Part shown: piece by piece, positions 54,500-63,857 of the stretch | How positions within the stretch are numbered: the first letter of the stretch is position 1 | How the letters are laid out: every line of letters starts with the position of its first letter | Assembly (NCBI GenBank): GCA_002471345.1 | Contig: DKPS01000181.1 | Location: 5,515-69,514, forward strand | Length of the DNA stretch: 64,000 nt | Direction of reading: 5' to 3' | From: Saprospiraceae bacterium UBA7328 | GTDB lineage: Bacteria; Bacteroidota; Bacteroidia; Chitinophagales; Saprospiraceae | Program-made: the position numbers and the translations under genes | The notes under the pieces: generated by a model | What the model was told of the DNA's origin: nothing | Seen by the model: only the letters and a program-made list of their open reading frames with translations | Database searches by the model: none

Positions 54500-57358
54500 T
54501 TAGTTGTATAAGAACATGCTCCTATTTCTATCTAACTCCCTGAAATAAGGGTCTTTTAAGTCTTTAATAAATCGAATACCTTCTCCAGTAGACTTCATTT
54601 CTGGTCCTAGTTTCTTATCGACATTTGGAAATTTATCAAATGAAAAAACAGGATACTTTATGGCATAACCTTCTAATTTCTTTTGAACATCAAAGTCCTT
54701 TATTTTATGTGTGCCTAACATCACCTTAGTAGCAATAGTTAAAAATGGCACCTGGTAGGCCTTTGCAATAAACGGAGTTGTTCTAGATGCTCTTGGATTG
54801 GCTTCGATAACATACACTCTCTCAGGTTGGTCTCCTTTTGCTGCACTTATCGCAAACTGAATATTGATTAACCCTTTGATACCTAGGGCTAAAGCAAGCT
54901 TCTTTGTGTATTCTTTCATAGTACTAATGACCTCATCTGAAAGACTATACGTAGGTAACACTGCAGAGCTATCTCCAGAATGAATTCCAGCTGGTTCTAT
55001 ATGCTCCATTATGCCCATAATCATAACATCTTCACCATCACAAATGGCATCTACTTCTGCCTCTTTTGCACGTTCTAAAAATTGATCAATGAGTACCTTA
55101 TTGTCTGGCATGTGTTTAAATATATCCAAGACCTGACGTTCTAATTCTTCATCATTTATTACAATCTTCATTCTTTGACCACCCAAGACATAGGAAGGTC
55201 GTACCAGAACAGGGTACGAAACTCTATCAGCAATGGCAATGGCTTCTTCAGCAGTATCAGCTACACCATATTCTGGGTATGGAATATCCAGCTCTTTGAG
55301 CAAATCAGAGAAGGCTCCTCTATCCTCTGCCAGATCCATGCTTTTAAATGGAGTACCGATGATCTTAATACCCTTCTTGTCCAGTGTCTCAGCTAATTTA
55401 AGAGCCGTCTGGCCGCCTAACTGAACAATTACACCCTCTGGTTGCTCTAAATGAATAATCTCCTCTAAATGCTCCCAAAAGACAGGCTCGAAATATAATT
55501 TATCAGCAACATCAAAATCGGTAGAAACCGTTTCTGGGTTACAGTTCACCATAATGGATTCATAACCAGCTTCTTTAAGAGCCAATAATCCATGTACACA
55601 ACAATAATCAAATTCTATTCCTTGCCCTATCCTGTTAGGTCCAGACCCTAGAACAATTACTTTTTTATTATCAGAACGGACACTTTCATTCTCATCTTCA
55701 TAAGTAGAATAGAAATACGGTGTTTTTGCTTCGAATTCTGCAGCACATGTGTCTACCATCTTATATGATCTGCGAAGTCCTAATTCGAGTCTTCTCTTAG
55801 TCACATCCTGTTCTTCTATCCTCATTACCCAAGCCATTTGAGCATCAGAGTATCCTTTTTGTTTCATTTTAAGCATGAAGTCATAAGAGATATCGTCTGG
55901 TACAGGAATACGCTCAAGCTGTTTTTCTAAATCAATGAGTTCTTTGATTTGACCGATATACCACGGATCTATTTTTGTAAGTTTTTGTATAGTTTTAGTT
56001 GGCACCCCAAGAGCCATGGCATCTTTGAGTCTAAATATCCTGTCATCCCCTGCTTGTTCTAATCTATCAAATATGTCTTGTGTTCTTATCCATTCTTTCT
56101 TATCAGCACCTAGGCCAGTTCTTCCATTTTCTAAGGATTGACATGCCTTTTGTAAAGCTTCCTGAAAACATCTCCCAATAGCCATTACTTCACCAACAGA
56201 TTTCATCTGCAATCCTAATTTGTTCTCTGACCCTTTGAATTTGTCAAAGTTCCATCGTGGCATTTTCACTATTACATAGTCTAGAGTAGGTTCGAAGAAG
56301 GCAGAGGTGGTCTTTGTAATTTGGTTTTTTAATTCATCCAAGGTGTAACCAATAGCCAATTTAGCCGCCACTTTGGCAATAGGATAACCCGTTGCCTTGC
56401 TTGCTAATGCCGATGATCTAGAAACGCGTGGGTTTATTTCTATACAGATTAACTCCTCATTTTCTGGATTCAAAGCAAATTGGACATTGCATCCTCCAGC
56501 AAAATTTCCCATGCTTCTCATCAAAGCAATCGCATCGTTTCTCATTTGCTGATACGCAGTATCTGATAATGTCATAGCGGGTGCAACCGTGATACTGTCC
56601 CCTGTATGTATTCCCATTGGGTCCAGGTTTTCAACTGTACAAATGATGACTACATTATCATTGGCATCTCTTAAGAGTTCAAGTTCATATTCTTTCCATC
56701 CTAATACTGCCTCTTCAACTAACACTTCATGAGTAGGTGATGCATTGAGTCCTCTTTTCAAAGCTTCATCAAATTCTTCGGACTTCATAACAAAGCCTCC
56801 ACCAGTTCCTCCCAAGGTATATGATGGTCTGATCACTAGTGGAAATCCAATTTTCTGGGCAGCTTCCTTTCCTTCCAAAAACGAATTTGCTATAAAGGAC
56901 TTCGCAACATTTAGACCTAAGTTTTCTACAATGTGTGCTTTGAATGCTTCTCTATTTTCAGCCAATTCTATAGCATCAATATCAACACCTACTAGCTTTA
57001 CATTAAACTCTTCCCAAACCCCTTGGTTTTGAGCCTCAATAGCAAGATTCAAAGCTGTTTGGCCTCCCATTGTTGGTAAGACAGCATCTATTTGTCTCTC
57101 TTGAAGAACCTCTCTTATACTTTCTACAGTAAGAGGTTTAAGATAAATATGATCAGCAGTAACTGGATCAGTCATTATGGTCGCTGGATTTGAGTTAATC
57201 AAACTCACCTCTATTCCTTCTTCTCTTAAAGCTCTGGATGCTTGAGAGCCAGAATAGTCAAACTCACATGCTTGACCTATTATGATAGGACCACTACCAA
57301 TAATTAAGATTGATTTTATAGATTGATCTTTAGGCATTGTAGATAAAAATTCGGGCAA
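54500..57358 (-). CDS. carB: Carbamoyl-phosphate synthase large subunit, short form
   Basis: Makes carbamoyl phosphate from bicarbonate, ATP and ammonia or glutamine with CarA. It holds the two homologous ATP-grasp halves: first IIGSGPIIIGQACEFDYSGSQA then ATP-grasp signature YTLGGTGGGF with INPRVSRSSALASKATGYPIA, second VLGSGPNRIGQGIEFDYCCV with SYVLGGQRM and EANPRASRTTPFIAKAY. The length is 952 residues against about 1070 in E. coli: it ends right after the second ATP-grasp unit, so the C-terminal MGS-like allosteric domain (UMP/ornithine binding) is missing. That is usual in Bacteroidota and implies different regulation. carA is not in this window. Confidence 0.95.
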   Translation of the reverse strand: MPEFLSTMPKDQSIKSILIIGSGPIIIGQACEFDYSGSQASRALREEGIEVSLINSNPATIMTDPVTADHIYLKPLTVESIREVLQERQIDAVLPTMGGQTALNLAIEAQNQGVWEEFNVKLVGVDIDAIELAENREAFKAHIVENLGLNVAKSFIANSFLEGKEAAQKIGFPLVIRPSYTLGGTGGGFVMKSEEFDEALKRGLNASPTHEVLVEEAVLGWKEYELELLRDANDNVVIICTVENLDPMGIHTGDSITVAPAMTLSDTAYQQMRNDAIALMRSMGNFAGGCNVQFALNPENEELICIEINPRVSRSSALASKATGYPIAKVAAKLAIGYTLDELKNQITKTTSAFFEPTLDYVIVKMPRWNFDKFKGSENKLGLQMKSVGEVMAIGRCFQEALQKACQSLENGRTGLGADKKEWIRTQDIFDRLEQAGDDRIFRLKDAMALGVPTKTIQKLTKIDPWYIGQIKELIDLEKQLERIPVPDDISYDFMLKMKQKGYSDAQMAWVMRIEEQDVTKRRLELGLRRSYKMVDTCAAEFEAKTPYFYSTYEDENESVRSDNKKVIVLGSGPNRIGQGIEFDYCCVHGLLALKEAGYESIMVNCNPETVSTDFDVADKLYFEPVFWEHLEEIIHLEQPEGVIVQLGGQTALKLAETLDKKGIKIIGTPFKSMDLAEDRGAFSDLLKELDIPYPEYGVADTAEEAIAIADRVSYPVLVRPSYVLGGQRMKIVINDEELERQVLDIFKHMPDNKVLIDQFLERAKEAEVDAICDGEDVMIMGIMEHIEPAGIHSGDSSAVLPTYSLSDEVISTMKEYTKKLALALGIKGLINIQFAISAAKGDQPERVYVIEANPRASRTTPFIAKAYQVPFLTIATKVMLGTHKIKDFDVQKKLEGYAIKYPVFSFDKFPNVDKKLGPEMKSTGEGIRFIKDLKDPYFRELDRNRSMFLYN

Positions 57359-57475
57359 ATATACCTATAAGGATAATATAACACCGCGTAATAACTGGGT
57401 GTAATTGATTCTCTTTTTTTAATGAATATTTGCAAATGAAAATATCCTATCAATTATTGAAAAGAATATGCAAAT

Positions 57476-58405
57476 ATGAATCAGACTAAATCAATTTTGA
57501 TTACGGATAAGGTACATCCATTTTTGATTGATAAATTAAAAAATGATGGCCATGAAATAGATTATCGCCCTAAACTTCCACTATCAGAAACGCTCAAAAT
57601 AGTTCAAAATCATCATGGCATTATTGTAAATAGTAAGACCATTTGTGACCAAAACCTAATTGATAAAGCCGATAATCTTCAATTTATAGGGAGGCTTGGA
57701 TCTGGACTTGAAATCATAGATCTTAATTATGCAAAAGCAAAAAGTATTCATGTCATTCGTACTCCAGAGGCAAACTGCGATGCAGTAGCTGAGCAAGCAT
57801 TAGGAATGTTACTCAGTTTATTTAACAATCTAAAAATTGCAAATGCTCAATTAAAAGATCTCAATTGGCAAAGAGAAGAAAACAGAGGGATTGAGATAAG
57901 AGGAAAGACTATTGGAATTATTGGATTTGGGCATACTGGTCCTGCTTTTAACAATCTACTAAAATCTTTTGGTGCGAAAATCATCATTTACGATAAATAT
58001 AAAGCTCCATATGATTCAAAAGAGCTACTAGAAAAAATAAAAAATGAAGCAAATATCATAAGCATTCATCTGCCTCTCACCCAAGAGACAATAGGATTTG
58101 TAAACAAAGAATTCATAAGAGAATGTAAAAATTCATTTTTTCTGATTAACACTGCTCGTGGTAAGAATATCATCCTTAAAGACATAATCAATGGATTAGA
58201 TGAAGGAAAAATACTAGGAGCATGTTTAGATGTCTTTGAAAACGAAAAGCCTACAACGTATTCGACCGCTGAAAGGAATTCATACCGAAATATTCATAGT
58301 AGAATCAATGTAATTAGTACACCACATGTTGCTGGATGGACTCATGAATCCCTTTTACGCATAGCTAAAAGCATGTTAAGACAGATCAGAGAAATAAATT
58401 TTTGA
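57476..58405 (+). CDS. D-2-hydroxyacid dehydrogenase
   Basis: NAD-dependent dehydrogenase of 309 residues of the phosphoglycerate dehydrogenase type. The NAD-binding GIIGFGHTGPAF motif is near 139-150. Catalytic residues: Arg in TARGKN, Glu in FENEKPT and the His in TPHVAGWTHES. Substrate not settled; 3-phosphoglycerate is possible but SerA usually has a regulatory domain, absent here. It is divergent from carB. Confidence 0.9.
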   Translation: MNQTKSILITDKVHPFLIDKLKNDGHEIDYRPKLPLSETLKIVQNHHGIIVNSKTICDQNLIDKADNLQFIGRLGSGLEIIDLNYAKAKSIHVIRTPEANCDAVAEQALGMLLSLFNNLKIANAQLKDLNWQREENRGIEIRGKTIGIIGFGHTGPAFNNLLKSFGAKIIIYDKYKAPYDSKELLEKIKNEANIISIHLPLTQETIGFVNKEFIRECKNSFFLINTARGKNIILKDIINGLDEGKILGACLDVFENEKPTTYSTAERNSYRNIHSRINVISTPHVAGWTHESLLRIAKSMLRQIREINF

Positions 58406-58464
58406 CACATGTAAGATTTGACAATATAAATTGAATTGCTATAAATTTGCCGTCACAATAATAA

Positions 58465-58500
58465 GAGAGGACGTCATCAAATTTTGACTTCCTCTTTATT
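58465..58500 (+). terminator. Intrinsic terminator after hydroxyacid dehydrogenase
   Basis: Ten-pair stem with one mismatch (58467-58476 with 58485-58494), 8-base loop, and a T-rich tail. Confidence 0.7.
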
Positions 58501-58567
58501 TATTTTAGTAAAAAAAGAAGTTGGGTAAGAAATCAAAACCTGATACCTTAATAACAAAAATAGAGAG

Positions 58568-59041
58568 ATGAGCAAGATATCGTACATGACTAAAGAGAGT
58601 TATGATAAATTAAAAGAAGAGCTACAAATACTTAAAGAAGTGGGTCGAAAAGAGGCAGCTCAAGCTATTGCAGAAGCAAGAGAAAAAGGAGATTTGTCTG
58701 AAAATGCTGAATATGATGCTGCTAAAGATGCACAAGGCATGTTAGAAGCTAAAATTAACAGCATGGAGAAAGTCATGGCAAGTGTACAGATACTAGACGA
58801 ATCGGCTGTGGACACATCAAAAGTGTCCGTATTGACAAAGGTGACTATCAAAAATGTAGCAGCAGGAAAAGAAATGACCTATAAATTAGTTTCAGAATCT
58901 GAAGCCAGTGTAAAAGAGAAAAAAATATCAGTTGAATCTCCAATTGGAAAAGGGCTTCTAGGTAAAAAAGTAGGCGAAATTGCTGAAGTGACTACACCTA
59001 GAGGCACTATGAAATTTGAGATTATGAACATTACAATTTAG
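58568..59041 (+). CDS. greA: Transcription elongation factor GreA
   Basis: 157-residue GreA. The N-terminal coiled coil with acidic tip residues (SENAEYDAAKDAQ) that stimulates RNA cleavage in backtracked RNA polymerase, and the C-terminal FKBP-like domain with ISVESPIGKGLLGKKVGE, are both present. Confidence 0.97.
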   Translation: MSKISYMTKESYDKLKEELQILKEVGRKEAAQAIAEAREKGDLSENAEYDAAKDAQGMLEAKINSMEKVMASVQILDESAVDTSKVSVLTKVTIKNVAAGKEMTYKLVSESEASVKEKKISVESPIGKGLLGKKVGEIAEVTTPRGTMKFEIMNITI

Positions 59042-59045
59042 GGTA

Positions 59046-59438
59046 ATGGCAAGTATTTTCACAAGAATTGTCAACGGTGAAATTCCATCCTATAAAGTAG
59101 CTGAGTCAGATGATTATTATGCCTTCTTAGATATCAATCCATTGATGAAAGGGCATACTCTTGTGATTCCTAAAGTAGAAGTTGATTATATTTTTGACTT
59201 GGATAATGATACTTATAATGGTCTATTCGCTTTTGCTAAAAAAGTTTCTCATTCTATTAAGAATGTTATCCCTTGTGAAAGAATAGGTGTCGTCGTGATG
59301 GGAATGGAAGTACCTCATGCTCATATTCATCTCATCCCTATTAATAAAATGAGCGATATGGACTTTACGCGACCAAAACTCGAAATAGATTCTGCGGAGT
59401 TTCTGAAAATTGCAAACAAGATTGAAAGGGGATTATAA
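59046..59438 (+). CDS. HIT-family nucleotide hydrolase
   Basis: 130-residue protein of the histidine triad family, with H91-A-H93-I-H95-L in the PHAHIHLIP motif and the FTRIVNGEIPSYKV N-terminus of Hint-type proteins. Hydrolyses AMP-lysyl or AMP-amidate-like substrates. 4 bp after greA, a common Bacteroidota pair. Confidence 0.95.
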   Translation: MASIFTRIVNGEIPSYKVAESDDYYAFLDINPLMKGHTLVIPKVEVDYIFDLDNDTYNGLFAFAKKVSHSIKNVIPCERIGVVVMGMEVPHAHIHLIPINKMSDMDFTRPKLEIDSAEFLKIANKIERGL

Positions 59439-60530
59439 TCAAATTATAAACTTTCCGTTCTCATAGATCATCGTTCCATCAGCATAGATACTACCATTCG
59501 TCATATCACTAATAAGGTCCCAATGAATTAAAGATTCATTTCGTCCTCCTGTCTGATGATAGGATTGTCCTAGTGCCATATGGATTGTACCACCTATCTT
59601 TTCATCAAAAAGAATATTTTTAGTAGGAGTAGTAATATCATAATTAGTCCCAATTGCTACCTCTCCAAAATATCTGGCACCTTTAATTTTCATTGCAGTA
59701 TCAAGTAAATCTTGTCCTGTTTCTGCTTTCCATTTTATGACTTTGCCATTTGTGATTTGAAGTTCTACATTTCTTACTTCTTCACCTTTGAACATTGTAG
59801 GATAATCAAAGAAAACTTTCCCATTAACAGAATCCTCTATAGGCCCAGTAAATACTTCACCACTTGGCATATTTGTTTGTCCATCACTATTAATCCATGT
59901 TCTTCCTTTTACTGAGAAAGTCACATCAGATTTAAGCGACTTATATCGAATTATATCAGTCTTATTCAGGTAATTCACAATCTTTTGTTGACTTGTCCTA
60001 ACCTTTTTCCAAGATGCAATTGGGTCCTTATCATATAACTTACATGCTCTAAAAATAAAATTTTGATAATCCTCTAAAGCCATTCCAGCTATCTGTGCTG
60101 ATGCATCTGTAGGATATTCACATAAAGTCCTTTTTAGTTTTCTTGTTCCTGTTCTTTCAGAATAGATTTTATGAATAGGACTTAGAGCTTCAGATCTCTT
60201 TTTTAGGTTTTCTTTGTTTAGGCCCTTGTCCTCAGCATGATTAAATGGAGCTCGCATAGAAATGTAGGCATCGTACTCCTTAATTGCTTTTTCATAAAGT
60301 GTGGGCAAAAAGCTCAACTGATCATCATTGCCATCTTCCATCAGAATTCGTCTTTTCCCTCGGAAATCTAATTCAACTTCTGGAATCGCTCCAATTTTTA
60401 TAGCCTCTCTATATACTTCACGTGCCAAATCCTCGGCCAATGTTGTAGTTTTAATTAATACTCTTTCACCTTTATTAAGACTCAGACTGTAATTGACTAA
60501 CAAATGAGCATACTTCTTAATCATCTCCAT
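59439..60530 (-). CDS. M29-family aminopeptidase
   Basis: 363-residue metallopeptidase. MIKKYAHLLVNYSLSLNKGE and IRAP-like (YISMRAPFNHAE) N-terminal segments and the metal-binding C-terminal half (MPSGEVFTGPIEDSVNG with Glu; GEVAIGTNYDI; HMALGQSYHQTGG with His; HWDLISDMT with Asp) match the thermophilic aminopeptidase (M29, AmpS/PepS) group. Removes N-terminal amino acids from peptides. Ends adjacent to the convergent HIT gene. Confidence 0.93.
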   Translation of the reverse strand: MEMIKKYAHLLVNYSLSLNKGERVLIKTTTLAEDLAREVYREAIKIGAIPEVELDFRGKRRILMEDGNDDQLSFLPTLYEKAIKEYDAYISMRAPFNHAEDKGLNKENLKKRSEALSPIHKIYSERTGTRKLKRTLCEYPTDASAQIAGMALEDYQNFIFRACKLYDKDPIASWKKVRTSQQKIVNYLNKTDIIRYKSLKSDVTFSVKGRTWINSDGQTNMPSGEVFTGPIEDSVNGKVFFDYPTMFKGEEVRNVELQITNGKVIKWKAETGQDLLDTAMKIKGARYFGEVAIGTNYDITTPTKNILFDEKIGGTIHMALGQSYHQTGGRNESLIHWDLISDMTNGSIYADGTMIYENGKFII

Positions 60531-60534
60531 TTTT

Positions 60535-61737
60535 TCAATTGCCTTTAATCCTATTTATCAAAACCTTAAACATCTCTTCTTCACTTCCTTCTGGCGGACC
60601 ACCTCCAGAATCCGAAACCACATAATTTCCTTCATTATTAAGTTCTAAAGGAAATCGAAATACATAAGAATTTTCATCTTGATAACTACCATTGAGTGAT
60701 CCATACCTCAAGTCATTAATCTGTAATTTTCCATCATTCCTGGTTATTACATTGTAATATCCATTGGTAAACCATTTGAGGATTCCTATAGTCCGATCAT
60801 CCTTACTGTTTCGAATAATATTTTCATTTTTATCTATCCTTGTGAAAGTGATATCTTGGCTATCAAACAATGAATAAGACCCCATGTAGTATGCATTTCC
60901 ATTTTGCGCAATTCCTTGCCAGAGAATATTGTTCAGGATAGTAGGTGTAGTCATAAACCTTTCATATGCTATACCTTGATTATCTAATGCTTCTGAAAAA
61001 GACGAATCAATTCTTATTTTATTAAAAACAGTAAAAAGCAAGTACAATGAACTCACCATCAACCCACTGTAATTAATCCATTTCCTTTTTACACTATTCC
61101 TGCTGAAAAAAGAACAAACAATCACACATAATAAAAATGGAACAGTATATATCGGGTCGGCCACACTTATGGTATTAAAAGCTACCCTATAATCAGAAAA
61201 AGGCTGGAACAATTGAGTTCCATAAGTAGTAAATGCATCTAAGAGTGGGTGAGTGAAAATGGTCCAAAAGAATAACTTTTGCCAGTCTTTGGTACTTGCT
61301 AGTGATATCTGAGTATCTGAAAAGATATAATTCTTTGCTAATCTTCCAATAATGAATAAATACAATCCTAGACTTACTAGAAAGGCAATAAGATGAATAG
61401 ATTGTTTCTTTAAGATTATATTAAGCAGCAATAGAATTCCAAATATGAAAGCTGCCCAACCAGCAAATGCCAAATACCTATAGTACTTCGATTTGTAAAA
61501 TTTTTCAGTGAGCCATCCAAAAATTAATGCCCCAACAATTGAGAAAAATATAGAATGAGAAATCCCTCTGTGAAAGGCCAATGAATCCACTTCGGACATA
61601 AAAAAATTTGCTAACACATCTAGATCAGGAATTGTACCTCCCACAGCTCCCCAGAGTAATGCTCTATTCCCAATTTTCCTGCCGAGTATAACTTCTCCTA
61701 CAGCAGCTCCAAGGGTGATCTGAGTTAATGAATCCAT
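60535..61737 (-). CDS. YdjM-type membrane-bound metal-dependent hydrolase
   Basis: A 400-residue protein of the LexA-binding/YdjM (DUF457-like) family. The N-terminal MDSLTQITLGAAVGEVILG and GGTIPDLDVL segments and HRGISHS (H56 and following) are the metal-dependent motifs, followed by TFTHPLLDAFTTYGTQLF, and four to five helices in the first 215 residues. From about 240 onward a soluble domain of about 160 residues, with no motif I recognise. Biochemical role is unknown. Confidence 0.82.
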   Translation of the reverse strand: MDSLTQITLGAAVGEVILGRKIGNRALLWGAVGGTIPDLDVLANFFMSEVDSLAFHRGISHSIFFSIVGALIFGWLTEKFYKSKYYRYLAFAGWAAFIFGILLLLNIILKKQSIHLIAFLVSLGLYLFIIGRLAKNYIFSDTQISLASTKDWQKLFFWTIFTHPLLDAFTTYGTQLFQPFSDYRVAFNTISVADPIYTVPFLLCVIVCSFFSRNSVKRKWINYSGLMVSSLYLLFTVFNKIRIDSSFSEALDNQGIAYERFMTTPTILNNILWQGIAQNGNAYYMGSYSLFDSQDITFTRIDKNENIIRNSKDDRTIGILKWFTNGYYNVITRNDGKLQINDLRYGSLNGSYQDENSYVFRFPLELNNEGNYVVSDSGGGPPEGSEEEMFKVLINRIKGN

Positions 61738-61740
61738 ATT

Positions 61741-62454
61741 TTAATTGAGCTTCATTTTTGTCATAGCCCTTTGTGCAGCAGATTGTTCAGCAGCTTTTTT
61801 ATTGAAATCATCAGCAACAGATATCTCTTCACCATCAATTACTACTCCTACTTTAAATCTGTCTCTTTTTTCATATTTATATTTACTCACCAATTTGAAA
61901 TCCACAAGAATATTATTCTTCTGACCCCATTCTAACAGTTGACTTTTAAAATTGTCATCTGTTTCTTCAAGCTCATGAACATCTAAATATCGCAACAGTA
62001 TTTTTTTAATGACATAGTTCTTTGTCTTGTTGTATCCTCGTTCTAAATATATAGCACCTACCACGGCTTCAAGTGCATTGCCTAACATAGAATTACTTAT
62101 CCTACCTTGAGAATATTCAGATAAAATAACATCAATTCCCATGAATTTTGCAATCTTATTTAGCGTTTTTCTTTTGACAATTTTGGATCTCATTTTGGTT
62201 AGAAATCCTTCATCACCTTGGGGATATTTTTTAAAAAGGTACTCAGCGACAATAGAGCTTAAAAGTGAGTCTCCAAGGTATTCTAACCTTTCATTATGTT
62301 GATTCTTATTGTTGTTATTGTTCATGGATTTGTGATAGAATGCTAATTTGTACAAATGCATTCTAGATGGTACATATCCTAAAACCTGTTTGAGCTGTCT
62401 TGCTAGCCTCTTGTCTTTAGAAAAGTAGTAATTATATATTTTCCTTATCAGCAA
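61741..62454 (-). CDS. rnc: Ribonuclease III
   Basis: 237-residue dsRNA-specific endonuclease. The signature NERLEYLGDSLL (54-65) with E58 and D62 and GNALEAVVGAIYLERGY (about 125-141) form the active site, and a C-terminal dsRNA-binding domain follows (about 165-235, FNKKAAEQSAAQRAM). The initial 40 residues extend the family's usual start. Lies 8 bp downstream of fabF. Confidence 0.97.
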   Translation of the reverse strand: MLIRKIYNYYFSKDKRLARQLKQVLGYVPSRMHLYKLAFYHKSMNNNNNKNQHNERLEYLGDSLLSSIVAEYLFKKYPQGDEGFLTKMRSKIVKRKTLNKIAKFMGIDVILSEYSQGRISNSMLGNALEAVVGAIYLERGYNKTKNYVIKKILLRYLDVHELEETDDNFKSQLLEWGQKNNILVDFKLVSKYKYEKRDRFKVGVVIDGEEISVADDFNKKAAEQSAAQRAMTKMKLN

Positions 62455-62462
62455 ACTTATAG

Positions 62463-63707
62463 TTAATCAAATCGCCTAAATAATATGGATGCATTGTGTC
62501 CTCCAAATCCAAAAGTATTACTCAATGCATATTTGATTTTTCGTTCTTGGGCTTCGTTAAAGGTAAAATTGAGTTTGTTATCTATTTCCGGGTCATCGGT
62601 AAAATGATTGATCGTAGGTGGTATGAAGTTGTCAGTAATTCCAATAATACAAGCAATAGCCTCTATAGCTCCAGCAGCACCTAAAAGATGACCTGTCATT
62701 GATTTCGTAGAACTGATATTTAATTTGTAAGAATGATCACCAAAAAGCTTTTGTATTGCTTTTACTTCTGCTTTATCACCTAAAGGCGTTGAAGTCCCAT
62801 GTACATTAACATAATCTACTTCATCTAGATTTATTCCTGATTCGTTTACTGCATTCTTCATAACATTCATAGCTCCTATTCCTTCAGGATGAGGGGCCGT
62901 CATATGGTGGGCATCAGCCGTAGCCCCACCTCCCATTACTTCTGCAAGAATGTTTGCTCCACGAGCCTTAGCATGTTCATATGATTCCAGAATCAGGGCT
63001 CCACCTCCTTCACCAAGTACAAATCCTTCTCTATCTGCATCAAACGGTCTTGAAGCTGTCTTCGGGTCATCGTTTCTAGTGGAAAGTGCTTTCATTGCAC
63101 CAAAACCACCTATACCCGTTTTACATATAGCCGCCTCTGAGCCACCTGTGATTATCACTTCTGCTCTTCCTAATCTTATATTATCGAATGCCAAAGAAAT
63201 TGCATGAGTAGAAGATGCACAAGCTGAAACTACTCCATAATTCACTCCTCTCAATCCATATTTCATGCTAATTAAACCTGAAGCAATATCTATAATTAAT
63301 TTAGGTATCAAGAAGGGATTATATCTGGGATTGCCTTCATTTACAGCTTCCTGTGATATTTCTGTTTCTAAAGTATCGAAACCTCCAATTCCACTCGCCC
63401 ATATTACTCCACCTCTATCCAAATTAAAATTCTCGAAATCTAGACCACTCATTTCAACAGCTTCTGCAACTGAAACCATAGCCAAATGAGAAAATGGATC
63501 CATTCGTCTTGCTTCACGTCGATGAATAAACTCCTCAACATTGAAGCCCTTTACCTCACATGCAAACTGAGTTTTGAATTTAGAAGCGTCAAATCTAGTA
63601 ATTGGCACAGCTCCACTTACACCATTTTTGAGACCTTCAGTGTAGGCCTTTATATTATTGCCAATAGGAGTAATTGCACCTAAACCTGTGACTACAACTC
63701 TTTTCAT
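62463..63707 (-). CDS. fabF: Beta-ketoacyl-ACP synthase II
   Basis: Elongating ketoacyl synthase, 414 residues. The Cys-His-His triad is C163 in VVSACASSTHAI, H303 in VNVHGTSTPLGD and H340 in SMTGHLLGAAG. Works with the acyl carrier protein encoded upstream. With acpP and rnc this gives the classic gene order. Confidence 0.98.
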   Translation of the reverse strand: MKRVVVTGLGAITPIGNNIKAYTEGLKNGVSGAVPITRFDASKFKTQFACEVKGFNVEEFIHRREARRMDPFSHLAMVSVAEAVEMSGLDFENFNLDRGGVIWASGIGGFDTLETEISQEAVNEGNPRYNPFLIPKLIIDIASGLISMKYGLRGVNYGVVSACASSTHAISLAFDNIRLGRAEVIITGGSEAAICKTGIGGFGAMKALSTRNDDPKTASRPFDADREGFVLGEGGGALILESYEHAKARGANILAEVMGGGATADAHHMTAPHPEGIGAMNVMKNAVNESGINLDEVDYVNVHGTSTPLGDKAEVKAIQKLFGDHSYKLNISSTKSMTGHLLGAAGAIEAIACIIGITDNFIPPTINHFTDDPEIDNKLNFTFNEAQERKIKYALSNTFGFGGHNASILFRRFD

Positions 63708-63792
63708 AAAATCAATTTATCTGCTTTAAAGGTATAGCTGTCAACGTTCATATTCCATTGAAAGATAGTGGAATTGAATGTTTTAGAAACAA

Positions 63793-63829
63793 AATATCCG
63801 CAAATGTAATAGTAACAATTGCGGATATT
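63793..63829 (-). terminator. Hairpin between acpP and fabF
   Basis: Perfect 11-bp stem (63793-63803 with 63819-63829) with a 15-base loop and, on the minus strand, a following TTGTTTC stretch. Likely an intercistronic terminator or mRNA-stabilising structure that sets the high acpP to fabF ratio. Confidence 0.6.
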
Positions 63830-63857
63830 AATAAATAGAGGATTAAATTATCCTAAT

